Positions 10,923-20,382 of a stretch of 40,009 nucleotides of DNA are shown here, one piece after another. The stretch's first letter is position 1. Each line of letters starts with the position of its first letter. The notes under the pieces are model-generated. The model was given only the letters and a program-made list of their open reading frames with translations. It ran no database searches and had not been told where the DNA came from. The position numbers were made by a program, and so were the translations under genes. This DNA is from Gammaproteobacteria bacterium (lineage in GTDB: Bacteria > Pseudomonadota > Gammaproteobacteria > SZUA-229). The stretch is from the NCBI GenBank assembly GCA_015488885.1, contig WFMW01000049.1, positions 1 to 40,009 of the forward strand. The letters are read 5' to 3'.

Positions 10923-11678
10923 TCAGGAGGCAGCCTTTATGGTTGCTGCTTTTACGGTTGTAGTAGCAGCTGTTAGTGAATTAGCTGTTGATAAACTATC
11001 TGTTGATAAACTATCCGGGATGAGGGAATGAATCAGCGCATCGGGTAAATCAACGGTTGTTGCCTCGCAATATGCCTGCGGGTAAATTGGGCAATCAATA
11101 TGTCCACGCAGGTCTGCTGCGTTATCCATCTTCCCGGCTGGGTCATTGTCAAGACGATTTAAAATTACCCCGGCAAGTTTAAGGCCGCGTCGTTGAATGG
11201 CCTCAACATTAAGCAATACCTGATTGAGCGCACCCAGTGTATCGTTGACAACCAATAAAACGGGGAGTTGCAAAGCAATAGCCAGATCCGCATTCAGGCC
11301 ATTTTCAGCCAGTGGTGAATAAAAACCGCCTGCCCCCTCCACCAGTAAAAAACCCTCTTCACTGCCTTTCAGGCAGATATTGACCATTTGTTCGGTGGTA
11401 AAGATTCTATTGCCCAAATGGGCAGCACGTACCGGTGAAATCGGTGCCTGAAAACGAAACGGACATACATCAGCCAGGCTGCCGCTATAGTTTGCTGCCC
11501 GATGTAACGCCAGGGCGTCTTCAGGAATAAGCTGACCATTCTCTTCTTCGCAGCCTGATTCAATGGGCTTGCGTGGTATGACGGTGATGCCAAGCCGGGT
11601 TAATTGCCGGGCAAGATTAACGCCGGTAAAAGTTTTGCCTACATTGGTACTGGTGCCGGTAATAAAAACGCCATGCAT
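10923..11678 (-). CDS. bioD: Dethiobiotin synthetase
   Basis: ATP-dependent closure of the ureido ring of dethiobiotin from diaminopelargonic acid and CO2, the penultimate step of biotin synthesis. The P-loop is GTSTNVGKTFTG near 8-19. RKPIESGCEEENG carries the catalytic lysine and substrate contacts. VEGAGGFYSPLAENGLNADLA is the signature second motif. At 251 aa it exceeds the usual 220-230 because of a Ser/Thr/Ala-rich tail of about 35 residues that contains a repeated DSLST, the product of a 15-bp tandem duplication. It follows purC by 18 nt and is probably cotranscribed with it. No other bio gene is in the window. Confidence 0.95.
   Translation of the reverse strand: MHGVFITGTSTNVGKTFTGVNLARQLTRLGITVIPRKPIESGCEEENGQLIPEDALALHRAANYSGSLADVCPFRFQAPISPVRAAHLGNRIFTTEQMVNICLKGSEEGFLLVEGAGGFYSPLAENGLNADLAIALQLPVLLVVNDTLGALNQVLLNVEAIQRRGLKLAGVILNRLDNDPAGKMDNAADLRGHIDCPIYPQAYCEATTVDLPDALIHSLIPDSLSTDSLSTANSLTAATTTVKAATIKAAS
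10985..11014. repeat. 15-bp tandem duplication in the bioD 3' end
   Basis: CTGTTGATAAACTAT occurs twice head to tail at 10985-10999 and 11000-11014. The copies are identical and in frame, giving the repeated DSLST in the disordered BioD tail. Identity of the copies suggests a recent slippage event. Confidence 0.9.
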
Positions 11679-11696
11679 TAAAAAGTTGCTCCCGAT

Positions 11697-12587
11697 TTAT
11701 TCATTGTCCAGAAGTCGTTTCCTGGCTTCATTATATTTTTCTGCGGTTTTGTTCACAATTTGTTCCGGCAGTTGCGGGCCGGGTGCCGTTTTGTTCCAGT
11801 CCAGTGTTTCCAGATAATCTCGCACAAACTGTTTATCGAAACTCACCGGGCTGATGCCGGGCTGATACTGTGTCTGTGGCCAGAAACGTGAGGAATCCGG
11901 CGTTAATACTTCATCAATCAGGGTTAACTGACCCTGTTCATCAAGCCCGAATTCAAATTTGGTATCCGCAATAATAATACCGCGTTGTAGCGCATAATCA
12001 GCAGCCTGCTGGTACAGTTGTAAGCTGATTTGTTTCACCTGCTGTGCCAGTGTTTTGCCGAGCAGCTTCTGTGTTTGAGTATAGTTTATATTTTCATCAT
12101 GTAAACCAGCCGCCGCTTTTGTGGACGGGGTAAATATCGGCTGCGGCAGCCGGTCGGCGATCTGTAATCCGTCTGGCAGTGTGATTCCGCAAATAGCCCC
12201 CGTTGCCTGATAGTCTTTCCAGCCTGAACCAATAACATAACCGCGTACGATAGCCTCGATGGGCAGGGGTTTGAGTTTTTTTACGATCATGGCGTGGCGG
12301 CTAACTTCAGCGCGCTCGTCGGCATCTGGCAACACCTGTTCAAGGCTGCGTTCGCTGAGCTGGTTGGGAATGATGCTGGCGAACCGGTTCAGCCAGAATC
12401 GGCTCACGTCATTCAGAATTTTGCCTTTACCGGGGATCGGGGTTGGTAGGACGACATCAAAGGCAGAGATACGGTCGGTGGTAATAATCAGCATATGCCG
12501 GTCGTCGATGGCGTAAATATCACGCACTTTACCCTGATGTAATAAGGGTAAACTTTTAATATGGCTGTTATACAGTGATTCTGGCAT
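11697..12587 (-). CDS. purC: SAICAR synthase (PurC), long form
   Basis: Joins CAIR and aspartate with ATP in purine synthesis. It is 296 aa, the longer PurC form and not the roughly 237-aa E. coli type. Recognisable segments are LLHQGKVRDIYAIDDRHMLIITTDRISAFDVVL at the N-terminus (nucleotide and substrate binding), AIVRGYVIGSGWKDY, and the late TKFEFGLDEQGQLTLIDEVLTPDSSRFW. SFDKQFVRDYLETLDW near the end is typical of this form. It starts divergently from the amidotransferase gene 61 bp away and heads a probable purC-bioD operon. Confidence 0.97.
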   Translation of the reverse strand: MPESLYNSHIKSLPLLHQGKVRDIYAIDDRHMLIITTDRISAFDVVLPTPIPGKGKILNDVSRFWLNRFASIIPNQLSERSLEQVLPDADERAEVSRHAMIVKKLKPLPIEAIVRGYVIGSGWKDYQATGAICGITLPDGLQIADRLPQPIFTPSTKAAAGLHDENINYTQTQKLLGKTLAQQVKQISLQLYQQAADYALQRGIIIADTKFEFGLDEQGQLTLIDEVLTPDSSRFWPQTQYQPGISPVSFDKQFVRDYLETLDWNKTAPGPQLPEQIVNKTAEKYNEARKRLLDNE

Positions 12588-12648
12588 GGGTGGTTTTCTA
12601 TTCGGTTATAATAGCCGGGTATTCTAATCGTAAGTTCAGGAAAGATAA

Positions 12649-13380
12649 ATGAAAGTTAATGTTATTCGTCACCTTGCCTTTGAGGATCTGGGCAGTTTTG
12701 CCACCTTGCTCGATGAAAAGGCCGCAACTATCCGCTATTTTGAAGCTGGGGTGGATGATTTGGCAGCCATTGATACGGGCGCAGAAGATTTACTGGTTGT
12801 TCTCGGTGGGCCAATCAGTGTCAATGATGAAGCGGAATACCCCTTTCTGAAAGATGAAATCGGTTTATTAAAATCGCGGCTTGATGCCGACCTGCCGACA
12901 CTGGGGATTTGCCTGGGGGCGCAATTAATGGCGAAGGCTTTGGGCACAAATGTGTATGGCGGCACGCAGAAAGAAATTGGCTGGTTTGGTCTGCAGGTTA
13001 ATGAGCAGGGCAGACAGTTCGGTTTGCAATGGCTGGATGAAGCCAATACACAAATGTTGCACTGGCATGGTGAAACCTTTGATATTCCCGCCGGGGCGGT
13101 CAGGCTGGCCTCAAGCGAGCGGTTTGAGAACCAGGCGTTTGCCGTTGGCAAGCATTGTCTGGCATTGCAGTTTCATCCCGAGGTGACAGCAAGCGGGCTG
13201 GAGCGTTGGTACATTGGTCATACCGGTGAAATTCATGCTACCGAAGGCGTGTCTGTGGACGGATTGCGCGCCGATAGTGAGAAATATGCGATGACTCTAC
13301 AGGCTGGTGCTGCAAGGTTTTTTGACAGCATGCTGAACAGAATGGAGGCTGGTCAGACGCTGAGAAATTCGCTAAAATGA
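12649..13380 (+). CDS. Class I glutamine amidotransferase
   Basis: A 243-aa stand-alone GATase domain of the GMP-synthase-like group. The nucleophile is Cys88 in TLGICLGAQLMAKAL, and the partner residues are His176 and Glu178 in LQFHPEVT. VVLGGPISVND near 51-60 is the usual oxyanion-hole strand. Such proteins release ammonia from glutamine for a synthase partner, but no partner domain is fused or adjacent, so the acceptor is unknown; related proteins include gamma-glutamyl hydrolases. It precedes gltB on the same strand across 148 nt with no terminator seen, so a nitrogen-metabolism link is possible but unproven. Confidence 0.9.
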   Translation: MKVNVIRHLAFEDLGSFATLLDEKAATIRYFEAGVDDLAAIDTGAEDLLVVLGGPISVNDEAEYPFLKDEIGLLKSRLDADLPTLGICLGAQLMAKALGTNVYGGTQKEIGWFGLQVNEQGRQFGLQWLDEANTQMLHWHGETFDIPAGAVRLASSERFENQAFAVGKHCLALQFHPEVTASGLERWYIGHTGEIHATEGVSVDGLRADSEKYAMTLQAGAARFFDSMLNRMEAGQTLRNSLK

Positions 13381-13528
13381 GCGGCCTTGCCCGTCATTTG
13401 TGGTGTCCCCGATACGCCTGATCGGTGTGCAGGGTATCTGATTTTATTAAATAAATTCATGTTCTGGATTGCGTGTGGCGGTTTTCGTGTGCATGTATTC
13501 AAGGCATATGTCTGGTTGTGGGTTAAGC

Positions 13529-16500
13529 ATGAGCAATAAAAATACACAAAATCGTCAATCCTGTTTACCACGGTACGAGTTACCGCAAAAACAGGGGTTA
13601 TACGATCCGTCCTTTGAAAAAGAAAGTTGTGGTGTCGGTTTTGTTGCGCATATTAAAGGTAAATCCAGTCATCAAATTGTGGTGGATGCCGAGATTATGC
13701 TACAGCGCATGGAGCATCGCGGTGGTTGTGGCTGTGAGCCAAATACCGGGGATGGTGCCGGTATTCTGACTGGTATGCCGCATGATTTCTGTGTCAAGGT
13801 TGCCCGCGATGATCTGGCGGTAGATTTACCTGCCGCAGGTTTATATGCGGCGGGTAATGTGTTTTTGCCCACCGATAGCCAGCAGCGCCAGGCATGTATA
13901 GATGTCGTAGAGAAAATGATTGCTGAGCAGGGGCAGAAATGTCTTGGCTGGCGACAGGTACCGGTGGATACTGAAGGCGCGGATATTGGCCCGACTGCTC
14001 GTCTGGCGCAGCCGGTTATTTTACAGCTCTATATTGCAGCGGTGGGTATTGACGGTATCGCCTTTGAACGCCAGTTATATATTATTCGTAAGCGTTGTAC
14101 ACATTTACTGCGTTATGACAAATCGCTGTCACAGCGCAAAACGTTTTATATCTGCTCACTTTCCCCGCATATCATTATTTACAAAGGCATGCTTAATGCC
14201 CTGCAGGTAAAAACCTTTTATCTCGATTTGCAGGACAGCGATTATGCGTCGCATATTGCCATGGTGCATTCACGCTTTAGTACCAATACCTTCCCGTCAT
14301 GGGATCGGGCGCAGCCAAATCGTTATATGAGCCATAATGGTGAGATCAATACCCTGCTGGGTAATAAAAACTGGATGATGGCGCGCCAGGGCATGGTATG
14401 CAGTGAGGTTTTTGGTGATGATATTGAAAAACTGTTTCCCATTGCTGAAAATGACTGTTCCGATTCAGGTAACTTCGACAATGTTCTGGAATTTCTGTTG
14501 ATGTCTGGCCGTAGCCTGCAGGAGGCGGTGATGTTGATGGTTCCTGAAGCCTGGCAGTCAGATGAAAATATGGATGCGGCGAAAAAAGCTTTTTACCGGT
14601 TTAATTCGGCGATGATGGAACCCTGGGATGGCCCGGCCTCAATAGCTTTTACCGATGGTCATTATGTGGGGGCGGTGCTTGATCGTAACGGCCTGCGGCC
14701 AAGTCGTTATTACCTGACTGATGATGACCGGGTGATTATGGCTTCGGAAGTGGGCGTGGTCGATGTCGATCCGGCTAAAGTGATATTTAAAGGCCGCTTG
14801 CAGCCGGGTAAAATGTTTCTTATCGACTTCGATAAAGGGGAACTGATTGCTGATGAGGCGCTGAAAAAAGACTTCTCCACACGGCGTCCTTATACTGAGT
14901 GGTTAAAAAATCAGGAAATTAAACTGTCGGAGTTAAGCTGTGATAAAGAAGCCCATGGTTTTGACCCCGATACCATTATTCCGCGAATGCAGAGCTTTGG
15001 TTATAGTGTTGAAACCATGCAGTTTATGCTGTTGCCTCTGGTGCGTGAGTTACGTGATCCGGTGGGTTCAATGGGTAATGATTCCGCGCTGGCCTGTTTG
15101 TCGGATAAACCACGGATGATTTATGACTATTTCAAACAGCTGTTTGCTCAGGTGACCAATCCGGCTATTGATTCCATCCGTGAAGAAGTGGTGATGTCAC
15201 TGGAATGTTATATCGGCCCGGAAAGAAATTTACTGGAAGTCACTGAACAACATGCCAACCGTTTGCGGATGCCGCATCCAATTCTAACCAATGAAGAACT
15301 GGCTGCGCTGAAACATATCAATCATCGTGGCTGGCGCTCAAAAACCATTGATATCACTTATGAGAAAGCTCAGGGAGTGGCCGGGCTGAGCAAACGGCTG
15401 GATGGCATCTGTGCTGAAGTGAGCGAAGCAATTGCGCAGGGTGATAGCCTGGTGATCCTGAGTGACCGTAACATATCAGCTTCCCGGGTTCCGGTCAGTT
15501 CATTGCTGGCAACTGGTGCGGCACATCATCATCTGGTAAAAAATCAACAGCGTACGCGTATAGGTATTGTGCTGGAAACCGGTGAAGCCCGTGAAGTGCA
15601 TCAGCATTGTCTGTTAATCGGTTATGGCGCCGATGCTATTAACCCGTATCTGGCTTTTGAGGCGTTATTCCAGTCACAACGTGAAGGTATGCTGGATAAG
15701 GAAAAATACAATGACGCGGATATTGTAGCAGCCTATCGCAAAGCCGTGGGTAAAGGGATGCTGAAAGTCATGGCAAAAATGGGCATTTCCACTCTACAGT
15801 CTTATAAAGGGGCACAGATTTTTGAAGCCGTTGGACTGGGTGATGATGTCATCGAACGCTGTTTTAACGGCACCGCAAGCCGTATTAAAGGTGTAAGTCT
15901 GGACGTGCTGGCAGAAGAAGCATTACGTCGTCATGAACATGCTTATCCCGACCGTAACCTGGTGCGCCTGCCGGTACTGGATAATCCCGGTGATTTTCAC
16001 TGGCGTAGTGGCGGTGAGCTGCATATGTGGAACCCGCAGACCATCACCAGTATTCAGCAGGCGGCTCGTTCCAATAGTCGTGAAGCCTATAAACAGTTTG
16101 CTAAGGTATCGGATGACGATTCAACTCGCCGTGCTACCCTGCGCGGCTTATTAAAGTTCAAACCTGATGCGAATGGTGGGCCGATTTCACTGCGCGAAGT
16201 CGAACCAGCAAAAGAAATTGTTAAACGTTTTGTTACCGGTGCAATGAGTTTTGGTTCTATCTCGGCAGAGGCGCATGAAACCATGGCGATTGCCATGAAT
16301 CGTCTGGGGGGTAAATCCAATACCGGTGAGGGGGGTGAAGATACCGCACGTTTTACCCCGCTGCCCAATGGTGACTCCAAACGTTCGGCCATCAAACAGA
16401 TTGCTTCAGGTCGATTTGGTGTCACTAACTGGTATCTGGCCAATGCTGATGAGCTGCAAATTAAAGTGGCACAGGGTGCCAAGCCGGGTGAGGGCGGTGA

Positions 16501-18148
16501 ACTGCCGGGCGCGAAAGTAGATGTCAATATCGCCCGTATCCGTCATTCGACCCCGGGTGTCGGTTTAATCAGCCCGCCGCCGCATCATGATATTTATTCC
16601 ATTGAAGACCTGGCGCAGTTAATTCACGATTTAAAAAATGCCAATCCTGATGCGAGAATAAGTGTCAAACTGGTTTCTGAAATTGGTGTGGGAACCATTG
16701 CATCGGGTGTTGCCAAAGCTTTTTCTGACCACATTGTCATTGCGGGCCACGATGGTGGTACCGGTGCATCCCCTTTAACCTCGGTTAAACATGCCGGTCT
16801 GCCATGGGAACTTGGGGTGGCCGAAACCCATCAGACACTGGTGATGAATGATCTGCGTTCGCGGGTGGTTATGCAAACCGATGGTCAGTTAAAGACCGGG
16901 CGTGACATTACTATTGCGGCATTGCTTGGTGCTGAAGAATTCGGTTTTGCCACCGCACCACTGATTACTCTTGGTTGTATTATGATGCGTAAGTGTCACC
17001 TTAATACCTGCCCGGTTGGGATTGCCACGCAGGATCCTGAATTACGTAAAAAATTCACCGGCAAACCTGAGCATCTGGTTAATTACCTGTTTATGGTTGC
17101 GGAAGATATGCGTGAACACATGGCACAGTTAGGTTTTCGCACGGTTAATGAAATGATCGGTCGTGTAGATGTGCTGGAAGTGGATGCTGCTATTGAACAC
17201 TGGAAAGCCAGTGGTATTGATTTAACCGCAATGCTGTCGCCGGCACAAAAACCGCATGAAGGGGTCGAAGTTTACCATACCATCGCCCAGCATCACGGTC
17301 TGGAAAAAGCTCTGGATAATGCAATTATCAAAGCTGCACAGGCAACCATAATAAAAGGCGAAGCAGTTAGCATACAATTGCCGGTACATAACACTGATCG
17401 TGTTGTGGGTACCATGTTATCGCATGAACTGGCCCAGGCACGTCAGGGTGAACCTCTGGCTGATGATACGCTGCATATTAAACTCCGAGGTTCAGCCGGC
17501 CAAAGTTTGGGTGCCTGGTTATATCAGGGGGTGAGTATCGAACTTGAAGGCGATGCCAATGATTATGCTGGCAAAGGACTATCTGGTGGGCGGTTGATTA
17601 TCTATCCCGATAAAACCAGCCATTTTGCAGCTGAAGATAATATTATTGTCGGCAATACTGTTTTATATGGTGCGACTTCTGGTGAGGCTTATTTCAGAGG
17701 GGTTGCGGCGGAACGATTCGCTGTGCGTAACAGTGGTGCCAATGCCGTAGTTGAAGGTGTGGGTGACCACGGTTGTGAGTATATGACAGGTGGTCGTGTG
17801 ATCGTGCTTGGTTCAACCGGGCGTAACTTTGCTGCTGGAATGAGTGGGGGCATTGCCTATATCTGGGACAGAGGTGGCCAGTTTGCTGCCAACTGCAATC
17901 TGGGTATGGTAGAGCTGGAATCGCTGGAAGCCGATGAGGACATTGCAGAAGTAAAAATACTGATCGAAAATCATCTGCAATATACCGGTTCAGCTTTAGC
18001 GGAAATAGCATTGGATCAATGGTCTGAAACAGTGAAGCAGTTTGTTAAAGTGATGCCTACGGATTATAAACGGGTGTTGCAGGCGATGAATAAATCAGCA
18101 ATAACCCAAACCCAACAGGCTCCAGCAGTTGGCCAGGTAGTTAATTGA
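13529..18148 (+). CDS. gltB: Glutamate synthase (NADPH) large subunit
   Basis: With GltD it makes two glutamates from glutamine and 2-oxoglutarate. It is 1539 aa from the chosen start. The N-terminal Ntn amidotransferase begins at Cys34 (ESCGVGFVAHIKG), which must be exposed by removal of a 33-residue propeptide. The FMN domain shows GHDGGTGASPLTSVKHAG, and the 3Fe-4S cluster is in CIMMRKCHLNTCPVG. The C-terminal beta-helix has GLSGGRLIIYP and ATSGEAYFRG. The reading frame extends upstream to a TTG at 13469, but ATG 13529 gives a propeptide of usual size; ATG 13508 is an alternative. None has a strong ribosome site. gltD follows at 32 nt. Confidence 0.97.
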   Translation: MSNKNTQNRQSCLPRYELPQKQGLYDPSFEKESCGVGFVAHIKGKSSHQIVVDAEIMLQRMEHRGGCGCEPNTGDGAGILTGMPHDFCVKVARDDLAVDLPAAGLYAAGNVFLPTDSQQRQACIDVVEKMIAEQGQKCLGWRQVPVDTEGADIGPTARLAQPVILQLYIAAVGIDGIAFERQLYIIRKRCTHLLRYDKSLSQRKTFYICSLSPHIIIYKGMLNALQVKTFYLDLQDSDYASHIAMVHSRFSTNTFPSWDRAQPNRYMSHNGEINTLLGNKNWMMARQGMVCSEVFGDDIEKLFPIAENDCSDSGNFDNVLEFLLMSGRSLQEAVMLMVPEAWQSDENMDAAKKAFYRFNSAMMEPWDGPASIAFTDGHYVGAVLDRNGLRPSRYYLTDDDRVIMASEVGVVDVDPAKVIFKGRLQPGKMFLIDFDKGELIADEALKKDFSTRRPYTEWLKNQEIKLSELSCDKEAHGFDPDTIIPRMQSFGYSVETMQFMLLPLVRELRDPVGSMGNDSALACLSDKPRMIYDYFKQLFAQVTNPAIDSIREEVVMSLECYIGPERNLLEVTEQHANRLRMPHPILTNEELAALKHINHRGWRSKTIDITYEKAQGVAGLSKRLDGICAEVSEAIAQGDSLVILSDRNISASRVPVSSLLATGAAHHHLVKNQQRTRIGIVLETGEAREVHQHCLLIGYGADAINPYLAFEALFQSQREGMLDKEKYNDADIVAAYRKAVGKGMLKVMAKMGISTLQSYKGAQIFEAVGLGDDVIERCFNGTASRIKGVSLDVLAEEALRRHEHAYPDRNLVRLPVLDNPGDFHWRSGGELHMWNPQTITSIQQAARSNSREAYKQFAKVSDDDSTRRATLRGLLKFKPDANGGPISLREVEPAKEIVKRFVTGAMSFGSISAEAHETMAIAMNRLGGKSNTGEGGEDTARFTPLPNGDSKRSAIKQIASGRFGVTNWYLANADELQIKVAQGAKPGEGGELPGAKVDVNIARIRHSTPGVGLISPPPHHDIYSIEDLAQLIHDLKNANPDARISVKLVSEIGVGTIASGVAKAFSDHIVIAGHDGGTGASPLTSVKHAGLPWELGVAETHQTLVMNDLRSRVVMQTDGQLKTGRDITIAALLGAEEFGFATAPLITLGCIMMRKCHLNTCPVGIATQDPELRKKFTGKPEHLVNYLFMVAEDMREHMAQLGFRTVNEMIGRVDVLEVDAAIEHWKASGIDLTAMLSPAQKPHEGVEVYHTIAQHHGLEKALDNAIIKAAQATIIKGEAVSIQLPVHNTDRVVGTMLSHELAQARQGEPLADDTLHIKLRGSAGQSLGAWLYQGVSIELEGDANDYAGKGLSGGRLIIYPDKTSHFAAEDNIIVGNTVLYGATSGEAYFRGVAAERFAVRNSGANAVVEGVGDHGCEYMTGGRVIVLGSTGRNFAAGMSGGIAYIWDRGGQFAANCNLGMVELESLEADEDIAEVKILIENHLQYTGSALAEIALDQWSETVKQFVKVMPTDYKRVLQAMNKSAITQTQQAPAVGQVVN

Positions 18149-18180
18149 TAATTGTTTGATGCAGATGAGAGTAGATAATA

Positions 18181-19671
18181 ATGGGCAAACCCACAGGCTT
18201 TAAAGAATTTCAACGTCAAACGGAACCCTACCGCCCAGCCAGTGAGCGTATCAGGGACTATGCTGAGATTTATCGTGGTAAACACGATAAAAAACAGCTA
18301 GAGACACAGGGCGCGCGTTGTATGGACTGCGGTGTACCTTTCTGTCAGTCAGAAAATGGTTGCCCAGTAAATAATCTGATCCCTGAGTGGAATCATCTGG
18401 TTTATACCGGGCAATGGCAGCCTGCTTTGAACCGGTTACATAAAACCAATAATTTCCCTGAATTTACTGGCCGTGTATGTCCTGCCCCATGTGAGGGTGC
18501 CTGTGTATTAGGCATTAACAACCCGGCTGTAACCATTAAAAATATCGAACAGGTGATTATCGACACTGGTTTTACTGAAGGATGGGTTAAAGCCATGCCA
18601 CCTGAAAATCGTAGTGGTAAAAAAGTGGCGGTTATCGGTTCTGGCCCTGCTGGTCTGGCAGCGGCTGCACAGTTAAATAAAGTCGGCCACAAGGTGACGG
18701 TTTATGAACGTGCAGACCGTATTGGTGGTTTATTGATGTATGGCATACCCAATATGAAGCTGGGCAAAAATATTGTACAACGTCGTGTTGATTTATTAGC
18801 CGAAGAAGGTGTCGATTTTATTACCGATGCGGATGTGGGTGGTAAAGGTGACAATGCTGTGGATGTGCAACAGCTGAGGCAGCAAAATGATGCAGTATTA
18901 TTTGCTACTGGTGCAACCCGCGCACGGGATCTGGATGTGCCGGGAAGAAGCCTGAAAGGCGTGCATCTGGCAATGGAATTTTTAACAGCCAATACCCGCG
19001 CGTTGTTAAATTCCGATTCATTGACGCCAGATTTAAATGATAGTGCAATTATTTCTGCCAGGGATAAGAATGTTGTTGTGCTAGGTGGTGGTGATACAGG
19101 TACTGACTGTATTGCAACGGCGTTACGCCATGGCTGTAAATCTATGGTTAATTTTGAATTATTGCCACAGTCACCTGCTGAACGTGCCACAGATAATCAG
19201 TGGCCGCTGTGGCCGCGTATTCACCGGGTTGATTATGGTCATGACGAAAGCAGTGAGGTCTTTGGCAGTGATCCGCGTGAATATGAAATTCTTACCAAAG
19301 CCTTTATCGATGATGGGAAAGGTAACGTAGCTGGAGTAAAAATCATTGAAGTAAGCTGGAAAAAAGTGGATGATAACTGGGTGATGGAAGAAGTTGAGGG
19401 AACTGAAAAAATCTGGGAAGCAGATCTGGTTTTATTATCAATGGGGTTTCTCGGGCCGGAGCATTATGCAAGCGATGCCTTAAATCTTGATTATGATGCA
19501 CGTTCTAATTATCAGGCAAAACCTGGTGTGTATGCCGCCAGTGTCAAAGGTGTTTTTGCGGCGGGAGATTGTCGGCGCGGTCAGTCATTAGTCGTCTGGG
19601 GGATCCATGAAGGCCGTGAAGCCGCGCGTGAAATTGATCGTTTTTTAATGGGGGATACTCAGTTACCCTGA
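18181..19671 (+). CDS. gltD: Glutamate synthase small subunit
   Basis: Flavin and Fe-S subunit that takes electrons from NADPH and passes them to GltB. It is 496 aa, slightly longer than the roughly 472-aa E. coli protein. Cysteine clusters near the N-terminus ([10 protein letters not shown]...CPVNN and [12 protein letters not shown]) bind 4Fe-4S. The FAD-binding GXGXXG is in [14 protein letters not shown], the NADPH-binding one is [13 protein letters not shown], and the C-terminal FAD motif is [19 protein letters not shown]. It forms an operon with gltB. No convincing terminator follows; the convergent PilZ-like gene ends 40 nt further on. Confidence 0.97.
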   Translation: MGKPTGFKEFQRQTEPYRPASERIRDYAEIYRGKHDKKQLETQGARCMDCGVPFCQSENGCPVNNLIPEWNHLVYTGQWQPALNRLHKTNNFPEFTGRVCPAPCEGACVLGINNPAVTIKNIEQVIIDTGFTEGWVKAMPPENRSGKKVAVIGSGPAGLAAAAQLNKVGHKVTVYERADRIGGLLMYGIPNMKLGKNIVQRRVDLLAEEGVDFITDADVGGKGDNAVDVQQLRQQNDAVLFATGATRARDLDVPGRSLKGVHLAMEFLTANTRALLNSDSLTPDLNDSAIISARDKNVVVLGGGDTGTDCIATALRHGCKSMVNFELLPQSPAERATDNQWPLWPRIHRVDYGHDESSEVFGSDPREYEILTKAFIDDGKGNVAGVKIIEVSWKKVDDNWVMEEVEGTEKIWEADLVLLSMGFLGPEHYASDALNLDYDARSNYQAKPGVYAASVKGVFAAGDCRRGQSLVVWGIHEGREAAREIDRFLMGDTQLP

Positions 19672-19711
19672 GGGTTCGTAGCTTCTCTGAAAAGCGGCAG
19701 CTTTGGCAAAA

Positions 19712-20140
19712 TTAGAAATCGGTTAGATCTATCGTTTCAACTTTTATTTTTCTTTGCTGGTACAGGGAAAGGAAACTATCCAGAACCTGTTCAGTACCAT
19801 TTTCAAATCCGGTAAATGCCAGGTTCAGAGCAAATTCATTCTGTGATAGCCGTTGTACCGAAACAATTTTGCAGTGTGCATAAAGTTTGTTATGTGTATG
19901 ATTAACTGGCAGTTCAGCCACGGTCTTTAATTTTATATGACTCACTGAATGCACCTGAATACCGCGTGGTTCAATTTCATCCGTTACCCAGCTGTCACAA
20001 AAAACCTGAATGCCAGTCCCGGAAATAAAACGGGAGGTTGCAGGTAATATTGTGCCATTTTCCAGTACCAGATCAACGGCAAGTTTAATTTTGTGGCGTG
20101 GTGAGTGACGGCGTTCGCCTGTTTCGGGTATTTCTGACAT
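19712..20140 (-). CDS. PilZ-domain-like protein
   Basis: 142 aa from ATG 20140; the frame runs upstream to a TTG at 20176. The beginning ERRHSPRHKIKLAVDL carries the RxxxR feature of PilZ domains (Arg10/Arg11 to Arg15). A later ISGTGIQVF resembles the SxxG half of the second c-di-GMP motif, but the Asp/Asn two residues before Ser is Phe, so ligand binding is uncertain. The strands between fit a small beta-barrel. It lies alone, converging on gltD. A c-di-GMP-related role would pair with the GGDEF-EAL gene at 27828, but this is inference. Confidence 0.65.
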   Translation of the reverse strand: MSEIPETGERRHSPRHKIKLAVDLVLENGTILPATSRFISGTGIQVFCDSWVTDEIEPRGIQVHSVSHIKLKTVAELPVNHTHNKLYAHCKIVSVQRLSQNEFALNLAFTGFENGTEQVLDSFLSLYQQRKIKVETIDLTDF

Positions 20141-20332
20141 GATGAATGTATACAAAAGTTTACTTTTTATTATCAAGTGTAGTACAAGTATGTGAAACTC
20201 AACATATTTTTTGAAATATTGAGGTTATTTTCTGACATTGTGAACAAATGTTAAGGATGAAGGCGAATATATTTAGCATTAACTGTGGCTGTGATAATAT
20301 CGCCAGTCATTTTTATCGACAAATCATATAAC

Positions 20333-20368
20333 GAGTAACAGCTATTTTAGCTACTCATATTTTTTATT
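20333..20368 (+). promoter_or_regulatory. Terminator-like hairpin in the mscS 5' leader
   Basis: GAGTA (20333-20337) and GCTA (20341-20344) pair with TAGC and TACTC (20348-20356), with a bulged ACA and a TTT loop. ATATTTTTTATT follows. It ends about 15 nt before the mscS ribosome site AGGAG. No plus-strand gene ends nearby except gltD, 660 bp back, so it may attenuate mscS instead of ending an upstream transcript. Confidence 0.4.
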
Positions 20369-20382
20369 AACAGGAGAAAGTC

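Noticed and set aside
12649-13380. GMP synthase (guaA)
   Set aside because: Only the amidotransferase domain is present; there is no ATP-pyrophosphatase domain.
16087-16527. 146-residue frame antisense to gltB
   Set aside because: Shadow of the FMN-domain coding region; no independent start signals.
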